64,000 bases of DNA from Pseudomonadota bacterium (lineage in GTDB: Bacteria; Desulfobacterota; Binatia; UBA9968): positions 62,001 through 126,000 of the forward strand of contig JAJPJQ010000036.1 in NCBI GenBank assembly GCA_021324155.1. Reading direction: 5' to 3'. The notes beneath the pieces were generated by a model, which saw only the letters and a program-made list of their open reading frames with translations, was not told the DNA's origin and did not search any database. Positions 51,088-59,235 of this stretch are shown here, one piece after another. A program made the position numbers and the translations under genes. Numbering within the stretch: position 1 is the first letter of the stretch; each line of letters opens with the position of its first letter.

Positions 51088-51187
51088 CGCGCGATCATCT
51101 TACGGCTGTGTCGCTGTTGCGGCAAGACGCGTCGCTTGCAATAAGGCGAAGCAAGGGCATATGCTTCAACTGCGTTCAGGAGTGTAG

Positions 51188-51553
51188 ATGTTCCGGAGAA
51201 TAGACCACGTCGCGATCCACGTGAGCGACCTCGACCGCTCGGTCGCGTTCTACGAGGCGCGCTTCGGCTTCAAAAAATACTTTCAGCACGCCGCCGGCGG
51301 CGGCATGCAGATCGCCTATCTGAAGCTCGGCGATACCGTCCTGGAGCTCACACACCGGGCCGAGCCGATGAAGGGCTTCCATTTCTGTCTGGAAGCGGAA
51401 AATTTCGACGACGCCGTCGCGCGATTGCAGAAAGACGGCGTCGAGATGGCGCGCGCGCCGCACGACACCCCCGCGCGCGAGCCGCGCGAGCGCGGCTGGC
51501 GCCGCGTGGTCTTTTACGGCCCCGACGGCGAGCAGATCGAGCTGCGCGGATAA
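51188..51553 (+). CDS. VOC-family protein
   Basis: 121-residue VOC-fold protein, with RRIDHVAIHVSDLDRSVAFYEA (first His), FHFCLEAENF (second His) and FYGPDGEQIEL (Glu). The pattern is close to methylmalonyl-CoA epimerase or glyoxalase-like lyases; exact reaction unclear. AGGAG is seven bases before the ATG. It precedes a small zinc-ribbon protein by 13 bp, so both may share a transcript. It is one of three VOC genes in the window, all of different sequence. Confidence 0.85.
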   Translation: MFRRIDHVAIHVSDLDRSVAFYEARFGFKKYFQHAAGGGMQIAYLKLGDTVLELTHRAEPMKGFHFCLEAENFDDAVARLQKDGVEMARAPHDTPAREPRERGWRRVVFYGPDGEQIELRG

Positions 51554-51566
51554 TTGGGGAGGCATT

Positions 51567-51872
51567 ATGGCCGATAACACTGCAACGATTCAGGTCCTAT
51601 GTCCCTGCTGCGGATCGACGCTGACGATCGATCCCGCGCTCGCGGCCGTCTTGGAGCACAAGCTGCCGGCGAAACCGCCTCCGGTCGCGCATCTCAAAGA
51701 TGCCGTGCAGCTCGTCAAAGACGAAGCGGCGCGACGCGACGAAAAATACCAGCAGATCGCCGAGGCGGAGAAGAACAAGGGCAAAGTCCTCGACCGCAAA
51801 TTTCAGGAATTGCTCAAGAAGGCTCAGGAAGAGCCGATCACAAAGCCGATCAAAGACATCGACCTCGATTGA
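51567..51872 (+). CDS. Small protein with CxxC zinc-ribbon-like start
   Basis: 101 residues. The N-terminus has IQVLCPCCGSTLTID (CPCCG), a half zinc knuckle, followed by a long charged helix rich in E/K/Q (about 45-95), probably a coiled coil. The ATG has an in-phase GGGGAGG site about six bases upstream. I recognise no family function. Its place between a VOC gene and an exported phosphodiesterase is not informative. Confidence 0.75.
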   Translation: MADNTATIQVLCPCCGSTLTIDPALAAVLEHKLPAKPPPVAHLKDAVQLVKDEAARRDEKYQQIAEAEKNKGKVLDRKFQELLKKAQEEPITKPIKDIDLD

Positions 51873-51901
51873 TCCGTCCGCCGACACCTCGTCCAAGCTC
51901 G

Positions 51902-53266
51902 ATGCATCGCCTGCGCGCGATATTTCTCGCCGCGCTCTTTCTCTGCGCCGCGGCCGTCTCCGAAGCCGCGGACCGCGCGCAGCCGGTCCGCCGCGTCATT
52001 ATCGTCTCGATCGACGGCCTGATGCCTGCGACCTATGTCGCGCCGGACGTGCACGGCCTTGCCATTCCGACGCTGCGCGAAATCGTGAAAAACGGCGCCT
52101 GGAGCGACGGCGCGCGCTCGGTGTTTCCCACCGTCACCTATCCCGCGCACGCATCGATCGCCACCGGCGTCAATCCCGGCGTTCACGGTATCGTATCCAA
52201 CGGCGCCTTCGATCCACTGGGAAAAAATCAGCAGGGCTGGCGCTGGTACGCGGAGGATATCCGCGCGCCGACGCTCTGGGACGCTGCGCGCTTGCGCGGC
52301 CTCACCGCCGCGCTCATCTGGTGGCCGACGACGGTCGGCGCGCGCGCCGCCGCCGTCGTGCCCGAGTACTGGCGCGCCGGCAGCGAGGATGACGTCAAGC
52401 TCGTCCGCGCGCTGGCGACGCCCGGACTGCTCGACGCCGTGGCCGCGCGCTTCCCGGCGTTTAACGAAAACTTTACGCCGCCGGCGCTGCAGGACGAGGC
52501 GCTGACCGACATCGCGGTGCATGCGATCGAGACGGTGAAGCCGAACCTGCTCATGCTGCACCTGCCGCGCGTCGATCACGAGGAGCACGAGGGCGGCCCG
52601 TTCAGCGACAAAGCGAAGGCGGCGATCGAGGTCGTCGACCGGCAGCTTGCGCGCATCATCGCCGCCGCCAAGGATGCCGGCACATGGAGCGAAACGGCGC
52701 TCGTCGTTCTCTCCGATCACGGCTTTGCGCGCATCTCGCGGCGCGTGCGGCCCGGCACGCTGCTGCTGGATAAAAACCTCGTCACGTACGATCAGAGCCG
52801 CATGAGCGATTGGAAAGCCTCGATTCTGGCCACGGCCGCATTCGCGTACGTTTATGTGAAAGATCCCGCCGACGCGGCGACGCGCAAAACGCTGCTGGAG
52901 ATTTTTCCGCCGCTGCAGCACAAGCCGGACAGCGGCATCCGCCGCGTCTACCGCCAGGAGGAAATCCGCGCCAAGGGCGGCGACCCGGCGGCATTCCTCG
53001 CGCTCGAAGCTGCCGAAGGCTACGAGATGGCCGGCGGCTACCGCGGCGCGCATTTCGCGCCGTCGTTTCAGGCGGGGACGCACGGCTACGATCCCGAGCG
53101 GCCGGAGATGCTCGCGTCGCTTTTGATTTATGGTCCGGCGATCGCGCCGGGAAAGATCAAGCAGGCGCGCCTGATCGACGTCGCGCCGACGGTCGCGCGC
53201 TGGCTGGACTTGAAGCTGGAGCGCGCCGAGGGCAAGGCGCTGGCGATTACGTTGCGGCCCCGATAA
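51902..53266 (+). CDS. Exported alkaline phosphatase-superfamily phosphodiesterase
   Basis: 454-residue secreted protein of the nucleotide pyrophosphatase/phosphodiesterase family. Signal peptide RLRAIFLAALFLCAAAVSEA. Metal and nucleophile residues: Asp in IIVSIDGL, nucleophile Thr in FPTVTYPAHAS, Asp and His in RVDHEEHEG, Asp-His in LSDHGFAR, and His in AGTHGYDPERPEM. I chose the ATG at 51902; a longer open frame runs back into the small zinc-ribbon gene and is an overlap artefact. Convergent with the substrate-binding gene at 53269 (2 bp gap). The natural substrate is unknown. Confidence 0.9.
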   Translation: MHRLRAIFLAALFLCAAAVSEAADRAQPVRRVIIVSIDGLMPATYVAPDVHGLAIPTLREIVKNGAWSDGARSVFPTVTYPAHASIATGVNPGVHGIVSNGAFDPLGKNQQGWRWYAEDIRAPTLWDAARLRGLTAALIWWPTTVGARAAAVVPEYWRAGSEDDVKLVRALATPGLLDAVAARFPAFNENFTPPALQDEALTDIAVHAIETVKPNLLMLHLPRVDHEEHEGGPFSDKAKAAIEVVDRQLARIIAAAKDAGTWSETALVVLSDHGFARISRRVRPGTLLLDKNLVTYDQSRMSDWKASILATAAFAYVYVKDPADAATRKTLLEIFPPLQHKPDSGIRRVYRQEEIRAKGGDPAAFLALEAAEGYEMAGGYRGAHFAPSFQAGTHGYDPERPEMLASLLIYGPAIAPGKIKQARLIDVAPTVARWLDLKLERAEGKALAITLRPR

Positions 53267-53268
53267 GT

Positions 53269-54261
53269 CTACTTCTCGTACAGCTTCTTGATAAAGCCGC
53301 TCTTGTCCAATTCCTCGACGAAGCTCGCATCGACGAACTCCTCCGGCTTGTGGCTCCAGACGTCGGGGCGCGTGAGGGCGACGTAATCGTAGCTCGTCTT
53401 CATGCCTTTGACGTTCGGATAGGGCGCGGCGATCCGGTATTTCGCGAACAGCTCCCACGATTCCTGCGCGAGCGAATCGTCGTCCACGCGGAGCGTTTTC
53501 TTGATCACTCTTTTTCCGAGCTCCGGATCTTTTTTGAACAGCGCGATCCCCTCGATGTGGGCGCGCATGTAGCGCATGACGAGGTCGCGGTCTTTGGCGA
53601 TCAGCGATCGGGTCGAGGCGATCTCGCTCCAGGGATAGTCCACCTCCTTGAAGAAATCCCACAGCGTCGTGAAGCCCGCGCGCGCGGCGAGGATGAACGC
53701 CGGATGCGAAAGCGTCGCCGCCTGAATTTTCCCCTGCTTCAATGCGATCAGGCGCTCGTTGTCGGCGCCGATCTGGAGCAGGGCGAAGTCTTTATCCGGG
53801 TTGAGTCCTTTTTTCTTCGCGAGATAGCGGACGAGAAAATCCGTCAGCGAGCCGAACGTCGTCACGCCGATCGTTTTGCCTTTCAGGTCTTCGGGGCGCT
53901 TGATGTCGGGCCGCACCATCAGCGACTGCACCACGCCGGGCATCGTATGCGCGAGAATCACCATGTCCGAGCCGGCGAGCACGGCGTTCATGACCGACGG
54001 GGTCGCGACGGAGGAAATCACGACGCTGCCGGCGATGAGCGCGCGCGAGGCGATGCCGGATCCCTGCATGACGACGACGTCGGCGTCGAGGCCGTGCTTC
54101 TCGAAGAGCTTCGCCTCCTTGGAGAAAAAAATGATCATGTTGCCCATGCTGACGGAGGGCACGCCGACATGAATCTTGCGCAAATTTTTCCCTTGCGCGA
54201 GCGCGCCGGCGGGCGCGAGCAAACATGCGGCGAGAAGCAGCGGGAGCACGGGGCGGTTCAT
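53269..54261 (-). CDS. NMT1/SsuA-like solute-binding protein
   Basis: 330-residue periplasmic binding protein of the NMT1/THI5/SsuA class. Signal peptide cut near ALAQG, then IHVGVPSVSMGNMIIFFSKEAKLFEKHGLDADVVVMQGSG (the typical first lobe), IGVTTFGSLTDFLVRYLA, and a C-terminal tail VDASFVEELDKSGFIKKLY. No permease or ATPase gene is adjacent. It is a close paralogue of the next gene (54346-55347). Relatives bind thiamine precursors, sulfonates, taurine or aromatic acids, so the ligand is open. Confidence 0.88.
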   Translation of the reverse strand: MNRPVLPLLLAACLLAPAGALAQGKNLRKIHVGVPSVSMGNMIIFFSKEAKLFEKHGLDADVVVMQGSGIASRALIAGSVVISSVATPSVMNAVLAGSDMVILAHTMPGVVQSLMVRPDIKRPEDLKGKTIGVTTFGSLTDFLVRYLAKKKGLNPDKDFALLQIGADNERLIALKQGKIQAATLSHPAFILAARAGFTTLWDFFKEVDYPWSEIASTRSLIAKDRDLVMRYMRAHIEGIALFKKDPELGKRVIKKTLRVDDDSLAQESWELFAKYRIAAPYPNVKGMKTSYDYVALTRPDVWSHKPEEFVDASFVEELDKSGFIKKLYEK

Positions 54262-54291
54262 TGCGCACCTCCCGAACGATGGCTATGTGCG

Positions 54292-54321
54292 GGTATAGTC
54301 TCCGCCCGCGGCGGCTGTCAA
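54292..54321 (-). promoter_or_regulatory. Predicted promoter of the 53269-54261 binding-protein gene
   Basis: Minus strand -35 TTGACA (54316-54321), 18-bp spacer, -10 TATACC (54292-54297), then GGGAGGTG before the ATG. A perfect -35 hexamer. Confidence 0.6.
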
Positions 54322-54345
54322 TCGGAGAGCGAAAAGAGAATCGCC

Positions 54346-55347
54346 TCAGGGTCTCTGGTACATGCCTTTGATGAAGCCGCTCTTGTCGAGCTCCTCGACG
54401 AAGCTCGAATCGACGTACTCTTCCGGCTTGTGACGCCAGATTTCGGGATGGGTCTGCGCGACGTATTCGAAGCTCGTGCGCATACCGGGAATATTGGGAT
54501 AGGGCGCGGGAATGAATAATTTAGCGAACAGCAGGTAGGCGTCGCTGACAAGCCCTTCGTCGTCGACCTTCAGCGTTCTTTTGATCTCGCGCCGGCCGAA
54601 GGTCGGATTGGTCTTGAACAGCGCGATGCCCGCGAGGTGCGCTTTGATGTAATTCATGACGAAGTCGCGGTCGCGCTGGATCGTCGCGCGCCGCGTGACG
54701 ATCTCGATGCCGGGATAGCGGATCTCTTTCGACGAATCCCACACCATCGAATAGCCGAGCTTCTGCGCCTTCGCGTATCCCGGGAACGATAGCGCCGCCG
54801 CGTCGACGGCGCCGCGGCTCAATGCGGTCAGCCGCTCGGCGTCGCCGCCGATCTGCACCAGCGTCACGTCGCGCTCCGGGTTGAGTCCCTTCTGGCGCAG
54901 GATGTGGCGCACCAGAAAATCCGTCAGCGAGCCGAAGCTCGAGATCGCGATCTTCTTTCCTCTGAGATCTTCGGGGCGCCGGATCTCGGGGCGCGCCATC
55001 AGCGCGTGCGTGACGCTCTCCAGAGTATGCGCGAGGATCGTGAGATCGGCGCCCGCCAAATCCGCCTCGATTGCCGTCGGCGTCGCGATCGGCGCGAAGT
55101 CGATGTGCCCGGCGGTCATCGCCTTGGCGGCGGCGGCGGAGCCCTGCATCTGAACGATCTCGGCGTCGAGTCCTTTTCGCTCGAACAGCTTCGCGTCGCG
55201 CGCAACGTAGGTGATGATGTTGCCGACGGTCACGGACGTGACGCCGACGCGAACTTTCCGGAGCGGCCGCGTCTGCGGAAACGCGGCGGAGGTGAAAATC
55301 AGCGTGAGTATGAAGCCGAAAACGGCACGGCCGGCGAGGCTGCTCAT
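54346..55347 (-). CDS. NMT1/SsuA-like solute-binding protein (close paralogue)
   Basis: 333 residues with a signal peptide (FGFILTLIFTSAAFPQ), lobe-1 VRVGVTSVTVGNIITYVARDAKLFERKGLDAEIVQMQGSA and KKIAISSFGSLTDFLVRHIL, and tail VDSSFVEELDKSGFIKGMY. It is clearly a duplication relative of the downstream gene: the lobe-1 layout and tail match nearly residue for residue, but the ligand-facing regions differ. No transport genes are adjacent. The likely promoter region has a TTGACG -35-like element about 60 bp upstream, with no convincing -10. Confidence 0.87.
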   Translation of the reverse strand: MSSLAGRAVFGFILTLIFTSAAFPQTRPLRKVRVGVTSVTVGNIITYVARDAKLFERKGLDAEIVQMQGSAAAAKAMTAGHIDFAPIATPTAIEADLAGADLTILAHTLESVTHALMARPEIRRPEDLRGKKIAISSFGSLTDFLVRHILRQKGLNPERDVTLVQIGGDAERLTALSRGAVDAAALSFPGYAKAQKLGYSMVWDSSKEIRYPGIEIVTRRATIQRDRDFVMNYIKAHLAGIALFKTNPTFGRREIKRTLKVDDEGLVSDAYLLFAKLFIPAPYPNIPGMRTSFEYVAQTHPEIWRHKPEEYVDSSFVEELDKSGFIKGMYQRP

Positions 55348-55485
55348 TCGTTTACCGGTGAAAAATCTTGAGCAAAATGCCGCATAGCGCTGCGCGCGTC
55401 AATCCCCGCTGTGGGCCGTCGGGTTAATTGCCGAGCGCACATTTTCTCATATTTTTGACGGGCCCGCGAACGGAACCTTCACGCG

Positions 55486-56202
55486 CTATAGACCGGGGGC
55501 ATAGAGATCGGGAGGCAGCCGCTCGATGTAGTCGATCGTCTCCCGCAGCGACACCACGTCCGCGTATTTCATGTTCATGTCGAAGAGATTGATCTTGTGC
55601 GACGCCTGCCCGCGGTCGAAGACGCACTCCTCGACGACCGCGACTTTGAAGTTGTAGGAGAACGCGTCGAGCACGCTCGCGCGCACGCAGCCGCCGGTCG
55701 TGCAGCCGGTTACGAGCATGGTGTCGGCTTTGACCTCGTTCAGCATGCTCATCAGCGCCGTGCCGAAAAAGGCGCTGGGCTTCTGCTTGCGCACGAGGAC
55801 GTCGCCCGTCTGCGGCGCAATCTCGGCGACGATCTCGTTTCCCTGCTTCCACTGGCTGCCGAGGTCCTCGTTGCCGCGGCTGTTCTTGCCGTGCCAGCGG
55901 CCGTACGCGACCGCGCTGCCGCCTTCGTGTCCGGTCGTGTAAAAAGTCGGCAGGTGCTTCTTGCGCGCCGACCCGAGCAGGTCGCGGATGCGGTAGACGC
56001 TTTCCCAGCCTTCCTCGCCGCAGCTGTTGCGGAAGCGCTCGATCGATTTGAGAATCGGCTCCGGCTTGTCGCCGACGAAGTTGTAGTTCATGTCGATGAT
56101 CAGCACCGCCGGCCGCGTGCCGAAGCCCGCGCGCTTGCCGTAGCCCGATTTCGCGAAGACTTCTTTATCCCGCGGCGTTAAAATGTCATCCCAGATGGCC
56201 AT
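55486..56202 (-). CDS. Isochorismatase-fold cysteine hydrolase
   Basis: 238-residue hydrolase of the isochorismatase/N-carbamoylsarcosine amidase superfamily. The triad is visible: D37 (VLIIDMNY), K139 (LVRKQKPSAFFGT) and C172 (CTTGGCVRAS). The N-terminus carries a longer lead-in than nicotinamidases, which suits the carbamoylsarcosine-amidase-like subgroup, acting on C-N bonds of small amides. It has its own strong promoter and a GAGGGGGG ribosome site. Neighbours are substrate-binding and amidohydrolase genes, so a role in degrading an amide or heterocycle is plausible. Substrate unknown. Confidence 0.88.
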   Translation of the reverse strand: MAIWDDILTPRDKEVFAKSGYGKRAGFGTRPAVLIIDMNYNFVGDKPEPILKSIERFRNSCGEEGWESVYRIRDLLGSARKKHLPTFYTTGHEGGSAVAYGRWHGKNSRGNEDLGSQWKQGNEIVAEIAPQTGDVLVRKQKPSAFFGTALMSMLNEVKADTMLVTGCTTGGCVRASVLDAFSYNFKVAVVEECVFDRGQASHKINLFDMNMKYADVVSLRETIDYIERLPPDLYAPGL

Positions 56203-56227
56203 GGCGCCCCCCTCTTGGAACCTACCT

Positions 56228-56256
56228 TAAATAGGCGGACGAACGTGAGGTGTCAA
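56228..56256 (-). promoter_or_regulatory. Predicted promoter of the isochorismatase-fold gene
   Basis: Minus strand -35 TTGACA (56251-56256), 17-bp spacer, -10 TATTTA (56228-56233). A perfect 10-bp palindrome CGATTAATCG lies further upstream at 56289-56298 in the shared divergent region. Confidence 0.6.
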
Positions 56257-56350
56257 GCATTTGTGCGTTCCGCGTAGGGCATGCTAGACGATTAATCGGT
56301 GGACTCATGCACTATCTGTGTAAATCCGGCGTAAAAGGCACAAAATATAA

Positions 56351-56935
56351 GTGAATCACTACCTCCGTCCTCGAAACTCGAAACCCGAAACGCGAAACTC
56401 AACGTTTTCGTATGTCACTGCCGCACTGTTCGTCTCGGCTTTGTGGGCGTGCAACCTCCCCGGCTACACCGCCGGCGAAGTGCCGTTCGTTCCCACGCCG
56501 CCCGAAGTGGTCAATCGCATGCTCGAGCTCGCCGACGTCAAGCCGGGCGACGTGGTCTATGACGTCGGCAGCGGCGACGGGCGCATCGTGATCGCGGCGG
56601 CGAAGAAATACGGCGTGCGCGCGGTCGGCATCGAGATCGACGGCGATCTCATCGACAAGGCGCGGAGCCGCGCGCGCACCGAAGGCGTGGCGGATATAGC
56701 GGAATTCCGCGAGCAGGACGCGCTCGCGGCGGACATCTCGGAAGCGACGGTGGTGACGATCTACATGCTGCCGGAGTTCAACTACAAGCTAAAGCCGAAA
56801 CTCGAAGCGCTGAAGCCGGGCACGCGCGTCGTGTGCCACGATTTCGGCGTCGAGGGCTGGACGCCCGCGCGGACGGAGAAGTTCCCCGACCGGACCATCC
56901 TCCATACGCACACGATCTATTTCTACAAGCGATAG
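56351..56935 (+). CDS. SAM methyltransferase-like protein with N-terminal export signal
   Basis: 194 residues. The core has methyltransferase motif I DVVYDVGSGDGRIVIAAAKK and an acidic GIEIDGDL after beta-2, then FREQDAL and YMLPEFNYKL: a class I Rossmann fold, short of the C-terminal strands of many methyltransferases. Residues 20-35 (YVTAALFVSALWAC) form a hydrophobic signal ending in a Cys, lipobox-like but with Trp at -2, so the protein may be exported or lipid-anchored. The first about 19 residues are encoded by four CGAAACN tandem repeats; the start is GTG. The last bases overlap the amidohydrolase on the other strand. Substrate unknown. Confidence 0.8.
   Translation: MNHYLRPRNSKPETRNSTFSYVTAALFVSALWACNLPGYTAGEVPFVPTPPEVVNRMLELADVKPGDVVYDVGSGDGRIVIAAAKKYGVRAVGIEIDGDLIDKARSRARTEGVADIAEFREQDALAADISEATVVTIYMLPEFNYKLKPKLEALKPGTRVVCHDFGVEGWTPARTEKFPDRTILHTHTIYFYKR
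56372..56399. repeat. Tandem CGAAACN heptamer, four copies
   Basis: Four exact-phase copies of CGAAAC followed by T, C, G, T. They lie inside the predicted 5' coding region of the methyltransferase-like gene. The unit recurs at 22555-22623 and 62084-62099. Confidence 0.75.
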
Positions 56936-58044
56936 AGCGCGAGCGGATTTTTCTCCAGGATTGCGCTCTTGGCGGATTCGCCGACATCCTCCCGCTTCAA
57001 CAGCTCGCGCGCGGCGAAGCGCTCGCGGTCGCCGTGCGGCATGTCGGAGCCGAAGACGATCTGCTTCTCGCCGATGAGGTCGAGCACCTGCGGCAAAAGC
57101 TTGTCCTCCACCTCGGCGCTGAAATAAAGATTGCCGCGCCGGACATATTCCATCGCCGGCAGCTTCTGGATCGGCGCGGTGTCGGAGACGACCTGCGAAA
57201 GATTTTTCGCGGAATGCTGGAAGCGGTGGTCGAGGCGGTCGACGATGAAGTGAATCCACTGGCAGCCGGCTTCCAAAAATACCACGCGTAAATTGGGAAA
57301 GCGGTCGAGCACGCCGCCGCTCATGAGCGAGACGAAGCCCATCAGCACCGGCATGAGGAACGCGATGACGCCGGACGGATAAATGTGCGTGAAGAGATTG
57401 TTGATCGCCGGCGCGGCCCAGCCGACGTGGACCGCGAGAGCGAGGTCTTCCGCGGCGACGGCTTCATAAAAAGGCAGCAGCCGCGGGTTGTCGAGCAGAT
57501 CGTCGCCCGCCGTGCCGAGCACCATCATGCCGACCGCGCCCATCTTTTTGCATTCGCGCGCCTGCGCGGTCGAAGCGGGGATGTCGTCGAGATTGACGAC
57601 GCCGACCCATTTGAGCCGCTCGTGCTTTCCGAGCCGGTCGCCGAGCCAGCGGTTGTAAGAGGCGCACATGGCGGTCACGAGGCCCGGATTCGAGCTCAGC
57701 GGATACGCGAGAAACAGCGTCGGGTAGAGCACCTGCACCTCGAGCTCTTCCTCGGTCATGATCTTCAAGCGCGCGCTCAAGTCGCTCAGCTCCATGCTTT
57801 CCAGGCTGTCGGGCTTGCGCGCAGCGTGGCGCGTCGGCTTGCCGTTGTAGCTCACCGGCGTGCCGAGATTGTGGCAGCCGCGGCCGACGCGCCGCGGATA
57901 GAGCTTCTCCTCGATCATCCAGTAGGCGAGGCCGTCCATGCCGATGATGGACGGACGGTCGGCGCGCCATTTCGGATCGAAGTAGGCGTCGCTGAAGGTA
58001 ATCGGATTTTCCTCTACATGCCCGTCGGCGTCGATAATATGCAT
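56923..58044 (-). CDS. Amidohydrolase_2-family protein
   Basis: 373-residue TIM-barrel hydrolase or decarboxylase of the ACMSD/LigW-like group. The usual N-terminal HxH is replaced by IDADGHVEE (D5, D7, H9). Later ligand candidates are H in LAVHVGWAAP and D in FGSDMPHGD, and a C-terminal CALYRL-like end is present. The DxDxH variant recurs in the second amidohydrolase of this region. It is preceded by a 48-residue membrane-protein gene (3 bp gap). Relatives decarboxylate aromatic acids or open cyclic amides. The substrate is unknown. Confidence 0.85.
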   Translation of the reverse strand: MHIIDADGHVEENPITFSDAYFDPKWRADRPSIIGMDGLAYWMIEEKLYPRRVGRGCHNLGTPVSYNGKPTRHAARKPDSLESMELSDLSARLKIMTEEELEVQVLYPTLFLAYPLSSNPGLVTAMCASYNRWLGDRLGKHERLKWVGVVNLDDIPASTAQARECKKMGAVGMMVLGTAGDDLLDNPRLLPFYEAVAAEDLALAVHVGWAAPAINNLFTHIYPSGVIAFLMPVLMGFVSLMSGGVLDRFPNLRVVFLEAGCQWIHFIVDRLDHRFQHSAKNLSQVVSDTAPIQKLPAMEYVRRGNLYFSAEVEDKLLPQVLDLIGEKQIVFGSDMPHGDRERFAARELLKREDVGESAKSAILEKNPLALYRL

Positions 58045-58047
58045 GGG

Positions 58048-58194
58048 TTACCTCGTGTCTCGAATCTTTGATTCTTTATTCTTCCTGAGCAGCTTCAGAA
58101 GCCAATTAATCACCCAGTAAGCCGCCATGAAAGCGAAAACCGACATAGCGAGCAGCCAAGCAATAATTTTCGCGTTAGGATCCCAATAATACAT
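58048..58194 (-). CDS. 48-residue single-helix membrane protein
   Basis: ATG at 58192-58194, TAA at 58048-58050, 3 bp before the amidohydrolase ATG. Sequence MYYWDPNAKI followed by a helix of about 20-22 hydrophobic residues (IAWLLAMSVFAFMAAYWVI), then a basic tail LLKLLRKNKESKIRDTR, a classic N-out/C-in single pass. The start site has only a weak AAG. No family recognised. It sits between the solute-binding gene at 58240 and the amidohydrolase, on the same strand, and may be cotranscribed with them. Plausible as a membrane adaptor; not demonstrated. Confidence 0.58.
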   Translation of the reverse strand: MYYWDPNAKIIAWLLAMSVFAFMAAYWVINWLLKLLRKNKESKIRDTR

Positions 58195-58239
58195 GACTTA
58201 CGAGACTTTTAATTTCGTCCAAGCTGACGAAAGCAACGC

Positions 58240-59235
58240 TTATTTCCCGTACAGCCGGCCGATGAAGCCGCTCGCTTCGAGCCGGCGCACGATCGTATCG
58301 TCGTAAAACTTTTTCGGGTCCTCGCTCTGCGCCTTGGGGTTGCGCGGGGCGAGCTCCTCCAGCACCGCCTTCACAGCTTCGGGAGTCGGCAGAGGAACGG
58401 ATTGCAGATATTTCTGCACGTAAACGTCGTAGGCTTCGCTCAGCAGCTCGGGATCGCTGATGCGCAAATATTTGCGCATGACGGCCATCGCGAACGGCTT
58501 GTCCTGCTTCATGCGCGCAATCGCCTCGACGAGCGCCGTCACGTAGCGGCGCGCGAGGTCGGGATCGCTGCGCAGCAGCTTGCCGGTCGTTGTGATGCCC
58601 GTCGAGGCGTAGGGAATCCCCAGCGCCGCGATGTCGAGCAGCACGCGGTTGCCTAACTTCTGCGCGCGGTTGATCGTCGGATAAGACAGAATCCCGCCCT
58701 GCACGCGGTTGCCCTGCATCGCGGCGACGATCGACTCGACCGCGCCGACCTGCACGATCGCCACGTCTTTCTCCGGGACGAGGCCGAAGTGGCGCAGCGC
58801 GACGCGCGCGCCGGTGTCGATCGAAGTGCCGAAGCGGCTGATGCCGATCGCCTTGCCGCGGAGCTGCTCGGCGCGCTCGATCTCGGGCCGGACGACCAAA
58901 CTCTGCACGAAAGTGTTGATCGTCGTCGCCAGAATCAGCACGTCGCCGCCGCCGACCGCCGCGCTCACCGTGGTGCCGCCGGCGATGTGGAGAAACTGCA
59001 CTTCGCCCGCGAGCAGCGCGTTCATGCCCTCGACGCCGCTCGGCATCGCGATGACCTCGACGTCGAGCCCCTGCTTGGCGAAATAGCCGCCTTCGCGCGC
59101 GAGCCACGGCGGCGCCATCGAGCCCGACAGCGACGTGAACGCCATGCGGAGCTTGCGCGGCTGCTCCGCCGCGTTCGCCGGCGCCGCAAAGGAAAATGCC
59201 AGCAGCGCCGCGAGGCACGCGCCGGCGAGTCTCAT
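58240..59235 (-). CDS. NMT1/SsuA-like solute-binding protein
   Basis: 331 residues with a signal peptide ending ANAAEQ, lobe-1 KLRMAFTSLSGSMAPPWLAREGGYFAKQGLDVEVIAMPSG, and tail YDDTIVRRLEASGFIGRLYGK. The stop of the upstream amidohydrolase and this start overlap as ATGA (59232-59235), so the two are translationally coupled: a direct pairing of a binding protein with an enzyme. No permease or ATPase is nearby. A longer upstream frame is rejected because it lies inside the amidohydrolase gene. Ligand unknown. Confidence 0.88.
   Translation of the reverse strand: MRLAGACLAALLAFSFAAPANAAEQPRKLRMAFTSLSGSMAPPWLAREGGYFAKQGLDVEVIAMPSGVEGMNALLAGEVQFLHIAGGTTVSAAVGGGDVLILATTINTFVQSLVVRPEIERAEQLRGKAIGISRFGTSIDTGARVALRHFGLVPEKDVAIVQVGAVESIVAAMQGNRVQGGILSYPTINRAQKLGNRVLLDIAALGIPYASTGITTTGKLLRSDPDLARRYVTALVEAIARMKQDKPFAMAVMRKYLRISDPELLSEAYDVYVQKYLQSVPLPTPEAVKAVLEELAPRNPKAQSEDPKKFYDDTIVRRLEASGFIGRLYGK

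Noticed and set aside
51599-51901. N-terminal extension of the exported phosphodiesterase
   Set aside because: It overlaps the small zinc-ribbon gene in another frame, and a proper signal peptide starts at 51902.
51824-53662. A 612-codon minus-strand frame across the phosphodiesterase gene
   Set aside because: Its composition is an antisense shadow, and the plus strand has a signal peptide and all family metal ligands in frame.
56372-56399. Possible origin or iteron array from tandem CGAAACN
   Set aside because: It has only four copies of seven bases, no DnaA boxes or AT-rich stretch, and lies in a coding start.
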